A stretch of 64,000 bases of DNA from Nitrosomonas sp. sh817 (GCF_030908545.1 NZ_CP133083.1:3010258-3074257); one strand, 5' to 3'. Positions 44,264-56,080 are shown, counted from the first letter of the stretch. Notes: generated by a model from the sequence alone, not told the origin. A program made the numbers and translations.

Positions 44264-46936
44264 TTAAACGACTTCCGGCGAAGGTCTGCCTAGATAGTAC
44301 CCTTGAACATACTGGATCCCAAGATTCTGAATCATTTCCAGCGTCACCGCATCTTCGACAAACTCTGCCACAATATCCTTGCCTAATCCGCGCGCGACAT
44401 CGACCATCGCTTTGACGAAAATTTGATTATCCCGGTTATTTGTTAGATCTCTAATAAACATCCCATCGATTTTCAGCATCTCTACACCCAGGTATTTGAG
44501 ATAACTGAATGTGGAAAAACCGCTGCCAAAATCATCAAGACATACCTTGCAACCGGCTTGATTAATCGCTTCAATAAAACGTTGCGCATCCTTAATATCC
44601 GATACCGCGGCAGTTTCGGTCAACTCGATGATCAAGCGCTCCGGATCAACCTGATGCTTGTCCAGTTGTGTTTGAATAAAGCGCGGCAATGAAGGATCGT
44701 CAAACGAACGCCCGGAAATATTGACCGCCACGGGTGGCATTTGCGGGTGCTTTGCCAGCATTTCTATACTGCGTTGCAATACCCATTTATCGATATCGAT
44801 GATCTGTCCGCTCTTCTCCGCCACCGGAATAAATTGCCCCGGCATGATTAATGGATTCTGCGGCTGCGGATCCCGCATGCGAACCAGCGCTTCCACGTGT
44901 TTCAAGGTGCGATTCCGGGTTTCGTACACGCCTTGAAAATGAATTTCAAAAGAATTTTGTTCGAGCGCTTGCGCAATACGGCTTTTCCAGGTCATCCGGG
45001 TGGTCATCGCCGCCGACATATCCCGGTCTGCATCGTAGATGCACCAATTATTCTTGCCCAAGGATTTGGCCTGATACATTGCCGCATCGGCGTGAGCTCC
45101 CAAATCTTCCATTTCCACGCCGTGATCGGGAAATAACGCGATTCCCACGCTGGCTGTCAGGCGGATATTCGCGCCACGGAAACGGAACGGTATCGACGAA
45201 ACGGCGTTCACGATGCGCGCAGCCAGCATCGACGGCTCGCTGTCCTGCTTATGCTCGATCACGATGGCGAATTCATCGCCGCCCAGCCGCGCAAAGATCT
45301 CGCTGGATTGCACCAGCGATGCAATCTCACCGGCGATGCGGACTAAAACGGTATCCCCGACCCGGTGTCCGAAGGTATCGTTGACATACTTGAATTCGTC
45401 CAGATCGAAATAAAGCAATGCAAATTTAATGTGATGGCGTTTCGCCATGCGTAAATATTGCGCCAGCTGCTCCTGAAAGCGGTGGCGGTTCAGCAATCCG
45501 GTCAGCGGGTCGCGCTCAGCCAAATAAAGCAATTGCTTCGCGGTTTGGCGTTCTTGCGTAATATCTTCATAAATCCACAAGCGGCCCAAAATTGAACCAT
45601 CATAGTCCGTCACCGGATAGGATAATTGCGTCAGTATCCGCCCGTCATGCAGTTCAATTTCAAACCGCTCGCTCGGCTCGTTACTATCCAATACCTGCAT
45701 GACACGCCGGGAAGCGTGTTCCGGAGACGCCAGGCGATGGGAGGAGTGCGCCAAAATATCCCGGGACGGAAAACCCGTAAGATCGGACGTATTACGGATT
45801 GCCCACAAATGCTTGAATGCCGGATTGACGAATTCGATGCACCCGGCCTGATCTTCGAATAACACACCGATATTCATGGCCGACAGCAACGCGCTCATGC
45901 GCTGCTGTTCACGTTGCGCGGCAATCTTTAACTCGCGTTGCAGTTGTTCCGCACCCCGCAATAACTCCAGATTCCGCTCCAGATCCAATTGCGTTTTTTT
46001 AAGTTCGCTAATATCCTGAACGAAACCGATCAGTTTGATCGGGAGATTTTGCTGGAATTGGACAGCCAGTCCTTCCGCTCTCAGCGAGCGTATCTGATCG
46101 TTTTGCAATCGCACGCGATACTCGATCGGCTCCCAAACACCGTGCACCAATGCCTGCGTGATATTCGCCTGCACTTGCTCCAAATCGAGCGGATCGACTT
46201 TCGACGTTGCGACCTCCGGCGTCAATGTAGGATATTCCGCTGAATCGATCTGATTCAGGCGATACATCTCCGGTGACCAGCGAATGACACCTTCCGGGAT
46301 ATTCCATTCCCAGCTTCCCATTCCGGCCAATTGCTCGGTTTGCAGCAGCATCGCCTGAATCTGGCGCAAATTTTCTTCCGATTTGAGACGCTCGTTGATA
46401 TGCCGCTGGCGTTCAAGCTCCATTGAAATCCGTTGACCGAAAATGCGCAACAATGCCTGATCTTCATCGGTGAATTCATGCGGCTTATCGTCCAGCAGGC
46501 AGGTAATGGCGACGACATTCTGATGATTATCCAGCACGGGAAAACCGCAATAAGTCTGGGCATTGTGCTCTTGCAAAAACGATGCTTCGGGAAAAAGCTC
46601 GCTGACGCGATCGTAGACGCGGATATCCTTGCTCAGCTCAACCGTTGCGCACGGTGTAATCGCCAACGGACATTGCCCCGCATCTTGAAAAACATCCCCA
46701 TCGATATACACGGAAATAAAGTAAAGCTGATCGCCTCTTATTTCGGACAAACATACCACGCGAACCTTAAACAATTCCGCAATTATCCGGGCGACATGCT
46801 TAAAAATGTCAACCGGATCGCCCGATAGCGTCATGCTCAACTCATAGAGCTTTTTCAAGCGCTTCACATGTTCTGTTTCGAGATCGTTTCTTAAAGCAAA
46901 CCGTTGCCGTTTGCCGTCTATATCATGCGCATCCAT
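44264..46936 (-). CDS. GAF-PAS-PAS-GGDEF-EAL cyclic-di-GMP regulator
   Basis: 890 aa. Order: GAF about 30-175, PAS about 200-312, a short helix, PAS about 345-462, GGDEF with RLGGDEFAIV (motif 552-556), EAL with EALVRM (682-684). Both catalytic motifs are canonical, and the EAL pocket residues (VNISGRSF, IIELTET, LDDFGSGFST, LKIDGMFI) are present, so it could both make and break c-di-GMP. No RxxD inhibitory site is seen ahead of GGDEF. No membrane segment: a cytosolic sensor. The signal is unknown. Confidence 0.94.
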   Translation of the reverse strand: MDAHDIDGKRQRFALRNDLETEHVKRLKKLYELSMTLSGDPVDIFKHVARIIAELFKVRVVCLSEIRGDQLYFISVYIDGDVFQDAGQCPLAITPCATVELSKDIRVYDRVSELFPEASFLQEHNAQTYCGFPVLDNHQNVVAITCLLDDKPHEFTDEDQALLRIFGQRISMELERQRHINERLKSEENLRQIQAMLLQTEQLAGMGSWEWNIPEGVIRWSPEMYRLNQIDSAEYPTLTPEVATSKVDPLDLEQVQANITQALVHGVWEPIEYRVRLQNDQIRSLRAEGLAVQFQQNLPIKLIGFVQDISELKKTQLDLERNLELLRGAEQLQRELKIAAQREQQRMSALLSAMNIGVLFEDQAGCIEFVNPAFKHLWAIRNTSDLTGFPSRDILAHSSHRLASPEHASRRVMQVLDSNEPSERFEIELHDGRILTQLSYPVTDYDGSILGRLWIYEDITQERQTAKQLLYLAERDPLTGLLNRHRFQEQLAQYLRMAKRHHIKFALLYFDLDEFKYVNDTFGHRVGDTVLVRIAGEIASLVQSSEIFARLGGDEFAIVIEHKQDSEPSMLAARIVNAVSSIPFRFRGANIRLTASVGIALFPDHGVEMEDLGAHADAAMYQAKSLGKNNWCIYDADRDMSAAMTTRMTWKSRIAQALEQNSFEIHFQGVYETRNRTLKHVEALVRMRDPQPQNPLIMPGQFIPVAEKSGQIIDIDKWVLQRSIEMLAKHPQMPPVAVNISGRSFDDPSLPRFIQTQLDKHQVDPERLIIELTETAAVSDIKDAQRFIEAINQAGCKVCLDDFGSGFSTFSYLKYLGVEMLKIDGMFIRDLTNNRDNQIFVKAMVDVARGLGKDIVAEFVEDAVTLEMIQNLGIQYVQGYYLGRPSPEVV

Positions 46937-46996
46937 GCATCATCGCCATTCCAGCAGCTTCTGAGGTTGTTCTTGAAAAATGATTTTCTCATGAAA

Positions 46997-47023
46997 ATCA
47001 ATGTACTGAAAAGTACATTTGAT
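46997..47023. promoter_or_regulatory. Inverted repeat upstream of the GGDEF-EAL gene
   Basis: ATCAATGTAC (46997-47006), TGAAAA, then GTACATTTGAT (47013-47023): near-perfect arms with one extra T. It lies about 60 bases before the start codon, in promoter position. It could be an operator or a transcript hairpin. Confidence 0.45.
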
Positions 47024-47051
47024 GAAAAAACTTACTTTAGGAGGAATAAAT

Positions 47052-47097
47052 GCGGCGGCTCGCCGATTTTGGCGGATAGAAGAAACTCAGCCGCCGC
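47052..47097 (-). terminator. GC-rich hairpin after the CHRD gene
   Basis: GCGGCGGCT (47052-47060) pairs with AGCCGCCGC (47089-47097). It lies 44 bases beyond the CHRD stop on the minus strand. No U-run follows, so it may be a weak or factor-dependent terminator. Confidence 0.4.
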
Positions 47098-47140
47098 TCC
47101 GTAGTTACCGGCTGACGGCTGAATTTGCAAAATGTGCCGA

Positions 47141-47734
47141 TCAGACGGCAGCGCGGCGAATGTGGCGGGTGCAGACCGCCAAAATCAATAAGCCCGCCAG
47201 CAACATGGCATAGCTGCCCGGCTCCGGCACAGGGCTCAGCAAGCCGCGGATCTCGCCGCCCGGGAACAGATTCGTGTGAAGGTTAAAATATGCTTTTCCG
47301 GCATCAAGACCAAGCACTAAATCGTTAAAAGCCGTGCTCACCAAGCCGCCGTGATTTATGACAAAGGTTGGGTTATAACTGGAAGCCAGCGCCATATCGA
47401 AGGTATGATCGTACGTGCCGGCAGTGACACCCAGAGGAAAGCCGATGAAGGATGGAAGCTGAGTTGCAACACCGACATTGGTTCCCGGATCGGTACAACA
47501 GTGAATATGCGCCGCAGTCGTATTACCCAGCAAACCGCTGAAATTGGCTTCGACTCGCATCGTTACCAAGTCAAAGTCGATCGTAATCAGCACCGAACCG
47601 GTAGCAGGTGATGCATTTGCGGGCGCTTCACTGCTGCCAAGCAAAGGTGCGGCATATTTCGCTTGGTGTGCCGCAACCGGTAGCGTTGCGCTGATAAAAA
47701 CAAAGAAGCCTAAAAGTAATTTATTGATATTCAT
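47141..47734 (-). CDS. CHRD-domain protein with PEP-CTERM sorting signal
   Basis: 197 aa. Signal peptide at the start (NINKLLLGFFVFISATLP), a CHRD beta domain (ANFSGLLGNTTAAHIHCC, AYFNLHTNLFPGGEIRG) and a C-terminal PEP-CTERM tail: VPEPGS, hydrophobic helix, then RHIRR. Such proteins are exported, processed by exosortase and linked to the surface or extracellular matrix. I chose the ATG at 47734 because GGAG precedes it. No exosortase gene lies in this window. A 10-bp dyad sits just upstream. Confidence 0.92.
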   Translation of the reverse strand: MNINKLLLGFFVFISATLPVAAHQAKYAAPLLGSSEAPANASPATGSVLITIDFDLVTMRVEANFSGLLGNTTAAHIHCCTDPGTNVGVATQLPSFIGFPLGVTAGTYDHTFDMALASSYNPTFVINHGGLVSTAFNDLVLGLDAGKAYFNLHTNLFPGGEIRGLLSPVPEPGSYAMLLAGLLILAVCTRHIRRAAV

Positions 47735-47752
47735 GATTTTTATCTCCATGTT

Positions 47753-47775
47753 ATAGGAAAAACATTTTTTCCTAT
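47753..47775. promoter_or_regulatory. Perfect dyad upstream of the CHRD gene
   Basis: ATAGGAAAAA (47753-47762), CAT, TTTTTCCTAT (47766-47775). It lies about 20 bases before the start codon, next to the ribosome binding site, so it could be an operator or a leader hairpin controlling translation. Confidence 0.5.
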
Positions 47776-47847
47776 GAACGACTGTACTGAAAACCTATTA
47801 GGCAGTCAAACGTACCCAAAGCCGGATAGAGACATCAATCGTGCAGT

Positions 47848-47869
47848 CAATTAATCAGTGTTTCCTTAA
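47848..47869. mobile_element. Solitary IS5-type end
   Basis: CAATTAATCAGTGTTTCC followed by TTAA matches the right end of the IS5 copy at 5694-5711 plus a YTAR target. I find no partner end within 200 bp, so it is probably a relic between the CHRD gene and uppP. Confidence 0.4.
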
Positions 47870-47885
47870 GAGTTAATGCTTTTGT

Positions 47886-48710
47886 TCACATCTCCGACCA
47901 GCCGATCACGCCGGTATAAGCCGTGACTAAAATCACCAGGCCAAACACGATCCGGTACCAGGCGAAAATCGTGAAGTCGTGATTGCTGACAAACTTTAGC
48001 AGCCCACGCACGGCGAGCAAGGCGCTGAAAAATGCGGCGACAAAACCCGCCGCGATCAAACCCAGATCGTTTGCGTCCAGCAATTCACGATTTTTAAACA
48101 AATCGTAGAATGTGGCAGCGAACATGGTCGGAATCGCAAGAAAAAAAGAAAACTCCGCCGCCGCTTTGCGCGACAAGCCAAAAAGCAAGCCGCCGATGAT
48201 CGTGGCGCCCGAGCGCGACGTGCCGGGAATCAACGCCAGACATTGTGCGCACCCGACTTTCAAGGCGTGCTTCCAATCCATGTCGTCGACTTGCTCAACC
48301 TCGATCACATGCTTCCTGCGTTCCGCCCATAAAATCAGTACCCCGCCGACAATCAATGCAGTTGCTACCGGAATCGGGTGAAACAGGTAGAATTTGATCG
48401 TTTTGATGAACAGCAGCCCCAGGATCGCAGCCGGTAAAAACGCGATCATGATATTGAGGACAAACCGGTTAGCCGATGGGCTAGTGCCAATGCCGCGCAC
48501 CACCTCAACGATCTTGCTGCGATATTCCCAGCAAACCGCCAGGATCGCGCCAAGCTGAATCGAAATGGTAAAAACCTTGGCGCGTTCGCCGGTAAAATCG
48601 AGCAAATCGCCGAACAATATCAAGTGTCCGGTCGACGAAACCGGCAAGAATTCGGTAAGCCCTTCCACCACGCCGAGGATCAGCGCTTTTAACAATAATA
48701 GAGGATCCAT
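47886..48710 (-). CDS. uppP: Undecaprenyl-diphosphatase
   Basis: 274 aa. Inner-membrane phosphatase that recycles the lipid carrier for peptidoglycan and other polymers; overproduction gives bacitracin resistance. Two active-site motifs are present: [17 protein letters not shown] near the start and [12 protein letters not shown] in the middle. Seven or eight membrane helices. Single gene between a CHRD gene and thiC. Confidence 0.97.
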   Translation of the reverse strand: MDPLLLLKALILGVVEGLTEFLPVSSTGHLILFGDLLDFTGERAKVFTISIQLGAILAVCWEYRSKIVEVVRGIGTSPSANRFVLNIMIAFLPAAILGLLFIKTIKFYLFHPIPVATALIVGGVLILWAERRKHVIEVEQVDDMDWKHALKVGCAQCLALIPGTSRSGATIIGGLLFGLSRKAAAEFSFFLAIPTMFAATFYDLFKNRELLDANDLGLIAAGFVAAFFSALLAVRGLLKFVSNHDFTIFAWYRIVFGLVILVTAYTGVIGWSEM

Positions 48711-48730
48711 GAGAATATCAAAATATCATA

Positions 48731-48870
48731 GGGTGTCTCTAAAAATTCAGATTTTTAAACAAGACGAGGCGGGAACAAAAAATATTGACGCAGCATATGA
48801 TTGATATGTTAGGAAATATTTTTTGTGAGTAACGATGTATTGTAACAAAATCTGATTTTTTAGAGATGCC

Positions 48871-48871
<1 letters not shown>
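48731..48871. mobile_element. MITE-like element at the thiC stop codon
   Basis: 141 bp. Terminal inverted repeats of about 25 bp: left GGGTGTCTCTAAAAATTCAG..., right (reverse complement) GGGCATCTCTAAAAAATCAG..., 22 of 25 matching. A TA dinucleotide flanks both ends (48729-48730 and 48872-48873), consistent with a TA target duplication. The last base of the element supplies the third base of the thiC stop codon TAG. The long stem could also act as a terminator for thiC. Confidence 0.7.
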
Positions 48872-50907
<2,036 letters not shown>

Positions 50908-50975
50908 TGCTGTGAAGCTAATGGAAATGTGAAATAATTGCAAGTCTAACTTTTATTGAAGAATACGGAATAGAA

Positions 50976-51629
50976 ATGGATATTGAACAAACCCGGTTTA
51001 ATATGGTGGTTCAGCAAATTCGTCCTTGGTATGTCCTGGACGACAACGTGCTGGATTTGTTGTACAAGCTCAAACGCGAGGAATTCGTGCCGGCGGAGAG
51101 TCGCACCGCGGCTTTCGTCGATATGGAAATCCCGCTCGGTCACGGTCAAGTCATGCTGACGCCCAAAATGGAAGCGCGTATTGTACAAGAACTTCATATC
51201 AACCCGACCGATAAAATTCTCGAAGTCGGCAGCGGTAGCGGTTATATGACCGCATTGCTGGCGCAGCGCGGTGAACATGTCTACAGCGTCGAAATCATCC
51301 CGGAATTGAAAGCCTTGGCTGAAAAAAATTTGCAAGCGCACGGCATCACCAACGTCACGCTCGAACAAGGCGATGCGGCGCGCGGCTGGCCGCAACATGC
51401 GCCCTACGATGCGATCGTGCTGACAGCGTCCACCCCGGCATTGCCGGAAGCTTTTCAAAACAGCTTGAACCCCGGCGGCCGGTTATTTGCGATCGTCGGC
51501 GAAGATCCGGTGATGGAGGCTATACTCATTACCTGCGTCGCACCCGGCCAATTCACTTCGACCACGCTGTTTGAAACCAGCACCGCGCCGCTGATCAATG
51601 CACTGCAACCGGCAAGGTTTACCTTTTGA
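50976..51629 (+). CDS. pcm: Protein-L-isoaspartate O-methyltransferase-like protein
   Basis: 217 aa. SAM-dependent methyltransferase of the PCMT family, which repairs isoaspartyl residues. SAM motif ILEVGSGSGYMTALLA; family words MLTPKMEARIVQEL and YDAIVLTASTPALPEAF. It is divergent from E. coli Pcm in the C-terminal part. Lies 88 bases before tolC, an arrangement common in betaproteobacteria, so the two may be co-transcribed. Confidence 0.9.
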   Translation: MDIEQTRFNMVVQQIRPWYVLDDNVLDLLYKLKREEFVPAESRTAAFVDMEIPLGHGQVMLTPKMEARIVQELHINPTDKILEVGSGSGYMTALLAQRGEHVYSVEIIPELKALAEKNLQAHGITNVTLEQGDAARGWPQHAPYDAIVLTASTPALPEAFQNSLNPGGRLFAIVGEDPVMEAILITCVAPGQFTSTTLFETSTAPLINALQPARFTF

Positions 51630-51717
51630 GCATCCGCGCAACCTCGTGGCGATACCACTACAACCATCATCGGATTGCTGAAACTCTAGCAGCCCCCGAT
51701 TGCTACCGGAAAAACCC

Positions 51718-53067
51718 ATGAAGCTGACGCAATGGGTTTTCACTGCCGTCATCGGCATCCTGCCGGTTTCCGTGTTGCACGCCACCGACTTGATGAGCAT
51801 TTATCAGGAAGCGCTGTCGCAGGATTCGCAATACCGGTCGGCACGGGCAGCTTATCAAGCCTCGCAGGAAAAATTGGTGCAAGGCAGAGCCGGTTTTCTC
51901 CCGAGTGTCACGTTGTCGGCCAACCGTACCGAGCAACAAGTCAACGCCGACAATATTTTTTCTTCGGCCACCGGCACCACGATTAATCCAGCGCCGGTCA
52001 CGATTCACGCCGGCGGCATGACGATATCGGCGACACAACCGCTGTTCCGCATGGAAAATATCGTCATCTACCAGCAATCCAAAACCGAAGTCAGCAAAGC
52101 GGATGCGCAATTTATCGTCGCCGGTCAGGATTTGATCCTGCGTGTTGCGCAAGCGTATTTTGACGTGCTCGACGCGCAAGTCGACGTCGAGGTCGCCGAA
52201 GCGCAGAAAACAGCGATTTTGAAGCAACTGGAACAAGCCAAGCGTAATTTCGAAGTCGGGGTTGCCACCATTGTCGATACCAACGAAGCACAGGCGCGTT
52301 ATGATCTGACGACGTCGCAGGAAATCGCCGCGCGCAACGCCTTGGAAATCCGCAAGCGCACGTTGCAAGGCATTATCGATCGTTTTCCTGAAAATCTCTT
52401 GGGCGCCAGGGAAATCGCCGCGGATCTGGCCAAATTAAACTACAGCACCATGGATGAGTGGGTGCGCGCCGCCGAGGATAAGAATTTCACGCTGCAAATG
52501 CAGCAATCCGCCTATGAATTCGCCAGCCAGGAAGTCAAAAGAATCTGGTCGCAACATTATCCGACCGTCGATCTGGTCGCGCAGTACAGCGAACAAACCG
52601 GTGTCGGCGGCGCAATCACCGGGCGCGGCATCGATCTCACCTCGAAATCGATCGGTGTTCAACTCAATGTTCCGTTATTCCAGGGCTTTTCCGTTCAATC
52701 GCGCGTGCGTGAAGCGCTCTCCAATCAAAACAAAGCGCTTCATGACCTGGAAACCACGCGCCGCAACATCACCCTGCAAGCACGGCAGCAATTTCTGAAC
52801 GTCACCAACGGCATCGCGCAGGTCAAAGCGCTGCAGCAAGCACTGGTTTCGAGCCAAAGCCAATTGGATTCGACCGTTCTGGGACAACAAGTCGGCGTCC
52901 GCACCGAAGTCGACGTGCTCAACGCGCAGCAGCAACTATATGCCGCCAAACGCGACCTGGCCAAAGCCTACCACAGCTATTTGATGTCAAGACTGCGCCT
53001 CAGCGCCGAAGCCGGGGAATTGGACGAAGAAACACTGGTGCAAATCAATGCGATGCTGATTAAATAG
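51718..53067 (+). CDS. tolC: TolC family outer-membrane efflux/secretion channel
   Basis: 449 aa. Trimeric channel for type I secretion and RND/MFS efflux. A signal peptide (KLTQWVFTAVIGILPVSVLHA) precedes the mature start ATDLMSIYQEAL. Two OEP repeats with long helices are visible (GQDLILRVAQAYFDVLDAQV and, later, VRTEVDVLNAQQQLYAAKRD). I used the ATG at 51718, six codons into the longest frame. A decayed copy of codons 39-75 lies at 56219-56330. Confidence 0.95.
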   Translation: MKLTQWVFTAVIGILPVSVLHATDLMSIYQEALSQDSQYRSARAAYQASQEKLVQGRAGFLPSVTLSANRTEQQVNADNIFSSATGTTINPAPVTIHAGGMTISATQPLFRMENIVIYQQSKTEVSKADAQFIVAGQDLILRVAQAYFDVLDAQVDVEVAEAQKTAILKQLEQAKRNFEVGVATIVDTNEAQARYDLTTSQEIAARNALEIRKRTLQGIIDRFPENLLGAREIAADLAKLNYSTMDEWVRAAEDKNFTLQMQQSAYEFASQEVKRIWSQHYPTVDLVAQYSEQTGVGGAITGRGIDLTSKSIGVQLNVPLFQGFSVQSRVREALSNQNKALHDLETTRRNITLQARQQFLNVTNGIAQVKALQQALVSSQSQLDSTVLGQQVGVRTEVDVLNAQQQLYAAKRDLAKAYHSYLMSRLRLSAEAGELDEETLVQINAMLIK

Positions 53068-53081
53068 CTGATAGCTATTTA
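53061..53081. other. Palindrome over the tolC stop
   Basis: TAAATAGCT-GAT-AGCTATTTA, a perfect 9-bp inverted repeat that includes the tolC stop. No T-run follows. May be a weak terminator. The rest of 53082-53271 shows no gene. Confidence 0.4.
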
Positions 53082-53274
53082 GCTGCTCCGTAAGCTTATC
53101 TCGTATCGTCAGATTGCAAACTTATATTATTTGAAAGATAATTTCATCCGCAATGAAATGTTTTTAGCTGCGCTGTCTGCTTCTAATAACCTTTCTTGCT
53201 CAAGCAATTGTAGTTCCTGAAGAAAATAGAAGTTAATAAGCACCGGACTCTTAACTCCTTATGAAGGAATCATG

Positions 53275-55429
53275 ATGAAACAAAAAAATCAAAAATTAGG
53301 CATCAGGCATCAGGCATCAATCAATTCTAATCTTCCTCGTTTCAATTCTCTTTTTATTTTCCACATCACCGTGGGCAGCCCGGTATGAGGCGGACGACTA
53401 CGATAATTTGCTTGGCGAGGCAAATGCAAAAGGCTTTGTCCGGGTATTAATTTTGCTGGACGATACCGTTACGCTCGAACGCATGGATGACGAGCGGAAC
53501 TCGTTACCCGCAGTAATGGAAGAAAAAGCTCAAAAAGTTCTCTCGGAACTGGGACAAAATACCCTGCCATCCGGCCACTGGAACAATGGCATCGGCCAAA
53601 TGGGCGCGTACGTTAACGAAAGCGGTCTTCATATCCTGGCCGCAAGCGATCAAGCGATTTCTTTCGTCCGCGACATCACGCACCCATACCGCATAAAAGC
53701 GGCCGATGCCGACGGCAGTCTCGATGCCGTTGAAAAAGCGATCATTGCCGATGGCTTCGCAAACGTTGAAATTTTCCTGAACGTCGATTCGATCGATTAC
53801 GACATCGACCGCTCCGGAAAAACCGTGTTAAGCCCTTCCGCGGCAATAACCGCGCAGGCGCAAACCATTAAGAGCGCTATCCTCAACGAGAACCATGCAA
53901 ACGGAATCAAAAACCTGGAAGACGATTTTTCGGCGCGGCCGGTCATGCGCGCGAATATCGACCGGACCGCTTTCCATGCCTTGATCGAGCGTGACGACAT
54001 ACGCGCGATCCGCCCCACTAACTATGCGGATCCTCGCGTCGCGCAATGGCCGGAAGAAGTCCTGGAAGCCGCCAAGGAATTCGGCGAAGCGGAAGTAATG
54101 ATTACCTTACGTGGCGGGGATTTATTTACGCCCAAAACCGGCTACCTGTCGGAAACGGCCATCAAATCCCAGGTCGCAGCCAATCGACGGGCTTTAAAAG
54201 ATATCATTGCTCAGACCGGAGCGCTTGATCCCGACGAGGAATCACTATCGGGTGCGAATCTCGGCGTATTGCATAGTCGGTTGCCTTTCGAGGCTTTGGC
54301 CAAATTGTACGACAGCAAGGACGAAAGGATTCTCAGCGTCGAATTGAACAAACCCGTTGCCGAGACTTCGCTGACCAACAGCACGAATTTGATGAATCTG
54401 CCACAAGCATGGAACAAAGGCTATCGCGCCGCGGGGCAAAATATCGTTATTGTCGATACCGGCGTGCGCAAAAATCACGCTTTTTTCACCACCGGCAGCA
54501 CCACCCGGGTTACCTACGAAGCCTGTTTCGGCACGAATGGAGTGGGTCCCGGTGGAGTCGTCTATTCGTCAATCTGCCCTAGCGCCAACAGCCTGGGCGA
54601 CAGTCCGCTAGGTCTTGCCGGATCGGGAGCGCCCAATTCCAACCTCACCGTTTGCAATTCTGCACCGAACCATGATTGTTCGCACGGTACGCACGTTGCC
54701 GGAATTGCCGCCGGACGCCAAAACCCTGTTTTGTCGCCATCAAACTTGCAAGGGGTGGCGCCGGATGCCTCGATCATTTCAGTTCAGGTTTTTTCATACA
54801 GCACCAATCCCCCAAAAGGATCGGCATTTACTAGTGACATACAAGCCGCGCTTGGTGCAATCGACCAGAATACAGCTGGAACATCTAGTCCAAACACTGT
54901 AAACCTGAGCATTAGTAGCCCGTCTCTTTACAGTTCTAGTTCTAATTGTCCTACTTTTTATAACTCTCAGGTGAGCAACCTAAACTCTAAAGGAATTCCG
55001 GTCATTGCTTCGACAGGAAATAATTCTAACAAAGGAGCTATCAGCTCTCCCGCATGCACCCCTCTCGTTATTAAAGTCAGTTCCGTCAAGAACGATTCAA
55101 CCGGTACGACGTTAAGCAACTTTGCAAACATTATCAGTCAGTCCGTTTTTTCGGGACCGATTCTGCTTGCGCCGGGCGGCGAAGACGGTGGAACCGGGAT
55201 TGTTTCCGCGCATTACGCAAATACCATTGCGACCGTTCCGATATCAGGAACCTCCATGGCAGCCCCTCATGTAGCGGGGTTTTATGCCGCCATCAAGGCC
55301 GCAACGCCCGGCACCTCGGTCGCAAACGCCACGGCCTGGATCGTTACCACCGGCAGCATTCCGGTCACGATCAATTTGCCAGGCGTCGGCAATCAAACGT
55401 TCCGCCGCGTTCGCGCGCCGAACTTCTAA
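53275..55429 (+). CDS. Subtilisin-like (S8) serine peptidase, signal peptide out of frame
   Basis: The catalytic triad is Asp in VIVDTGV, His in SHGTHVAGIAAG and Ser in GTSMAAPHVAG, so the peptidase itself is complete. The long frame can only begin at TTG 53408, which lacks a signal peptide. Just upstream, in the same frame, lie codons for SILIFLVSILFLFSTSPWA, a clear signal peptide, but the only good start (ATG 53275, with AAGGA upstream) is one frame off. The shift happens at GGCATCA x3 (53299-53319); with two copies the ATG, the signal and the peptidase read through as one protein of about 716 aa. In this sequence the gene is therefore off or translated from a poor start. An N-terminal propeptide-like region precedes the catalytic domain. 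Confidence 0.85.
53299..53319 (+). repeat. Heptanucleotide tandem repeat (GGCATCA)3 in the peptidase signal region
   Basis: Three perfect adjacent copies of GGCATCA at 53299-53305, 53306-53312 and 53313-53319. The unit is 7 bp, so gain or loss of one copy changes the frame. Loss of one copy (or gain of two) puts the ATG at 53275 in frame with the signal peptide and the S8 peptidase. Confidence 0.85.
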
Positions 55430-55450
55430 CCCTTGACAGGAGAAAACCCT

Positions 55451-56080
55451 ATGAAACGCTTCCTATTGCAGTCCGTGCTCGCTGGTATCAGCTTGCTTGT
55501 TGCATCGGCAACCCAAGCGAACGATGAAATTAACACCAAATTTACTTCACCGGGAAAAATATGTTTCTCACAGACCAACTTATACGCTGAAACCGGCAAT
55601 TTCAAGAGTGTCATGCTGAACCACTATCTGATCGTCCGCAAGGAAGATCATTACAAAACCGGGGATGTGTTTGTCGGCTTTCGTTTGAAAAGCCAACCGG
55701 ATGTTTTGTGGCTTTACAACGGAGGAGTAAGCTGGATCAAACAGGAAAAAGGAAAAGTGCCTGAGTTCTTTAGAAATTCTGCACAAATTCCATTCGATCA
55801 ACTCCAGCCAGTGATTCCGACTTCAATCTTCCACCATCCTATCGATGTCAGTCCTTATGTCGGTGACGGAGAATTATGGATCGGCTATGGCTTGCGATCC
55901 GAATCGGAAACAGCGCAGGTGTCCTTCGATGAAATGCTGAGCAGTAACCGGTTCAACCTTATTTGGGAAATCGGTAATTCTGTAATACCGCCTATAATTG
56001 GTTCTTCGGTCATCTGCCTTACAATAACCGAAATGACAGAGTATTCTCCGCTATTATCAACATCGGATACTAAAAATTAG
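55451..56080 (+). CDS. Exported protein of unknown function next to the S8 peptidase
   Basis: 209 aa. Signal peptide (KRFLLQSVLAGISLLVASAT, cleavage near TQA-ND). The mature part is beta-rich with aromatic and Gly residues (VLWLYNGGVSWIK, DVSPYVGDGELWIGYGLRSE, RFNLIWEIG). The last 35 residues after WEIG are unlike the rest (TEMTEYSPLLSTSDTKN) and might result from a frameshift. The ATG at 55451 has AGGAGA 7 bases upstream and starts 22 bases after the peptidase stop, so they are probably co-expressed. A substrate, inhibitor or chaperone of the peptidase is possible but unproven. Confidence 0.75.
   Translation: MKRFLLQSVLAGISLLVASATQANDEINTKFTSPGKICFSQTNLYAETGNFKSVMLNHYLIVRKEDHYKTGDVFVGFRLKSQPDVLWLYNGGVSWIKQEKGKVPEFFRNSAQIPFDQLQPVIPTSIFHHPIDVSPYVGDGELWIGYGLRSESETAQVSFDEMLSSNRFNLIWEIGNSVIPPIIGSSVICLTITEMTEYSPLLSTSDTKN

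Noticed and set aside
47019..47213. Plus-strand frame starting MMKKLTLGGINAAARRFW, with a perfect AGGAGG-like word inside
   Set aside because: It runs into the opposite-strand CHRD gene, ends in its conserved tail, and shows no protein-like conservation; the AGGAGGAATAAATG word leads to a 9-codon frame only.
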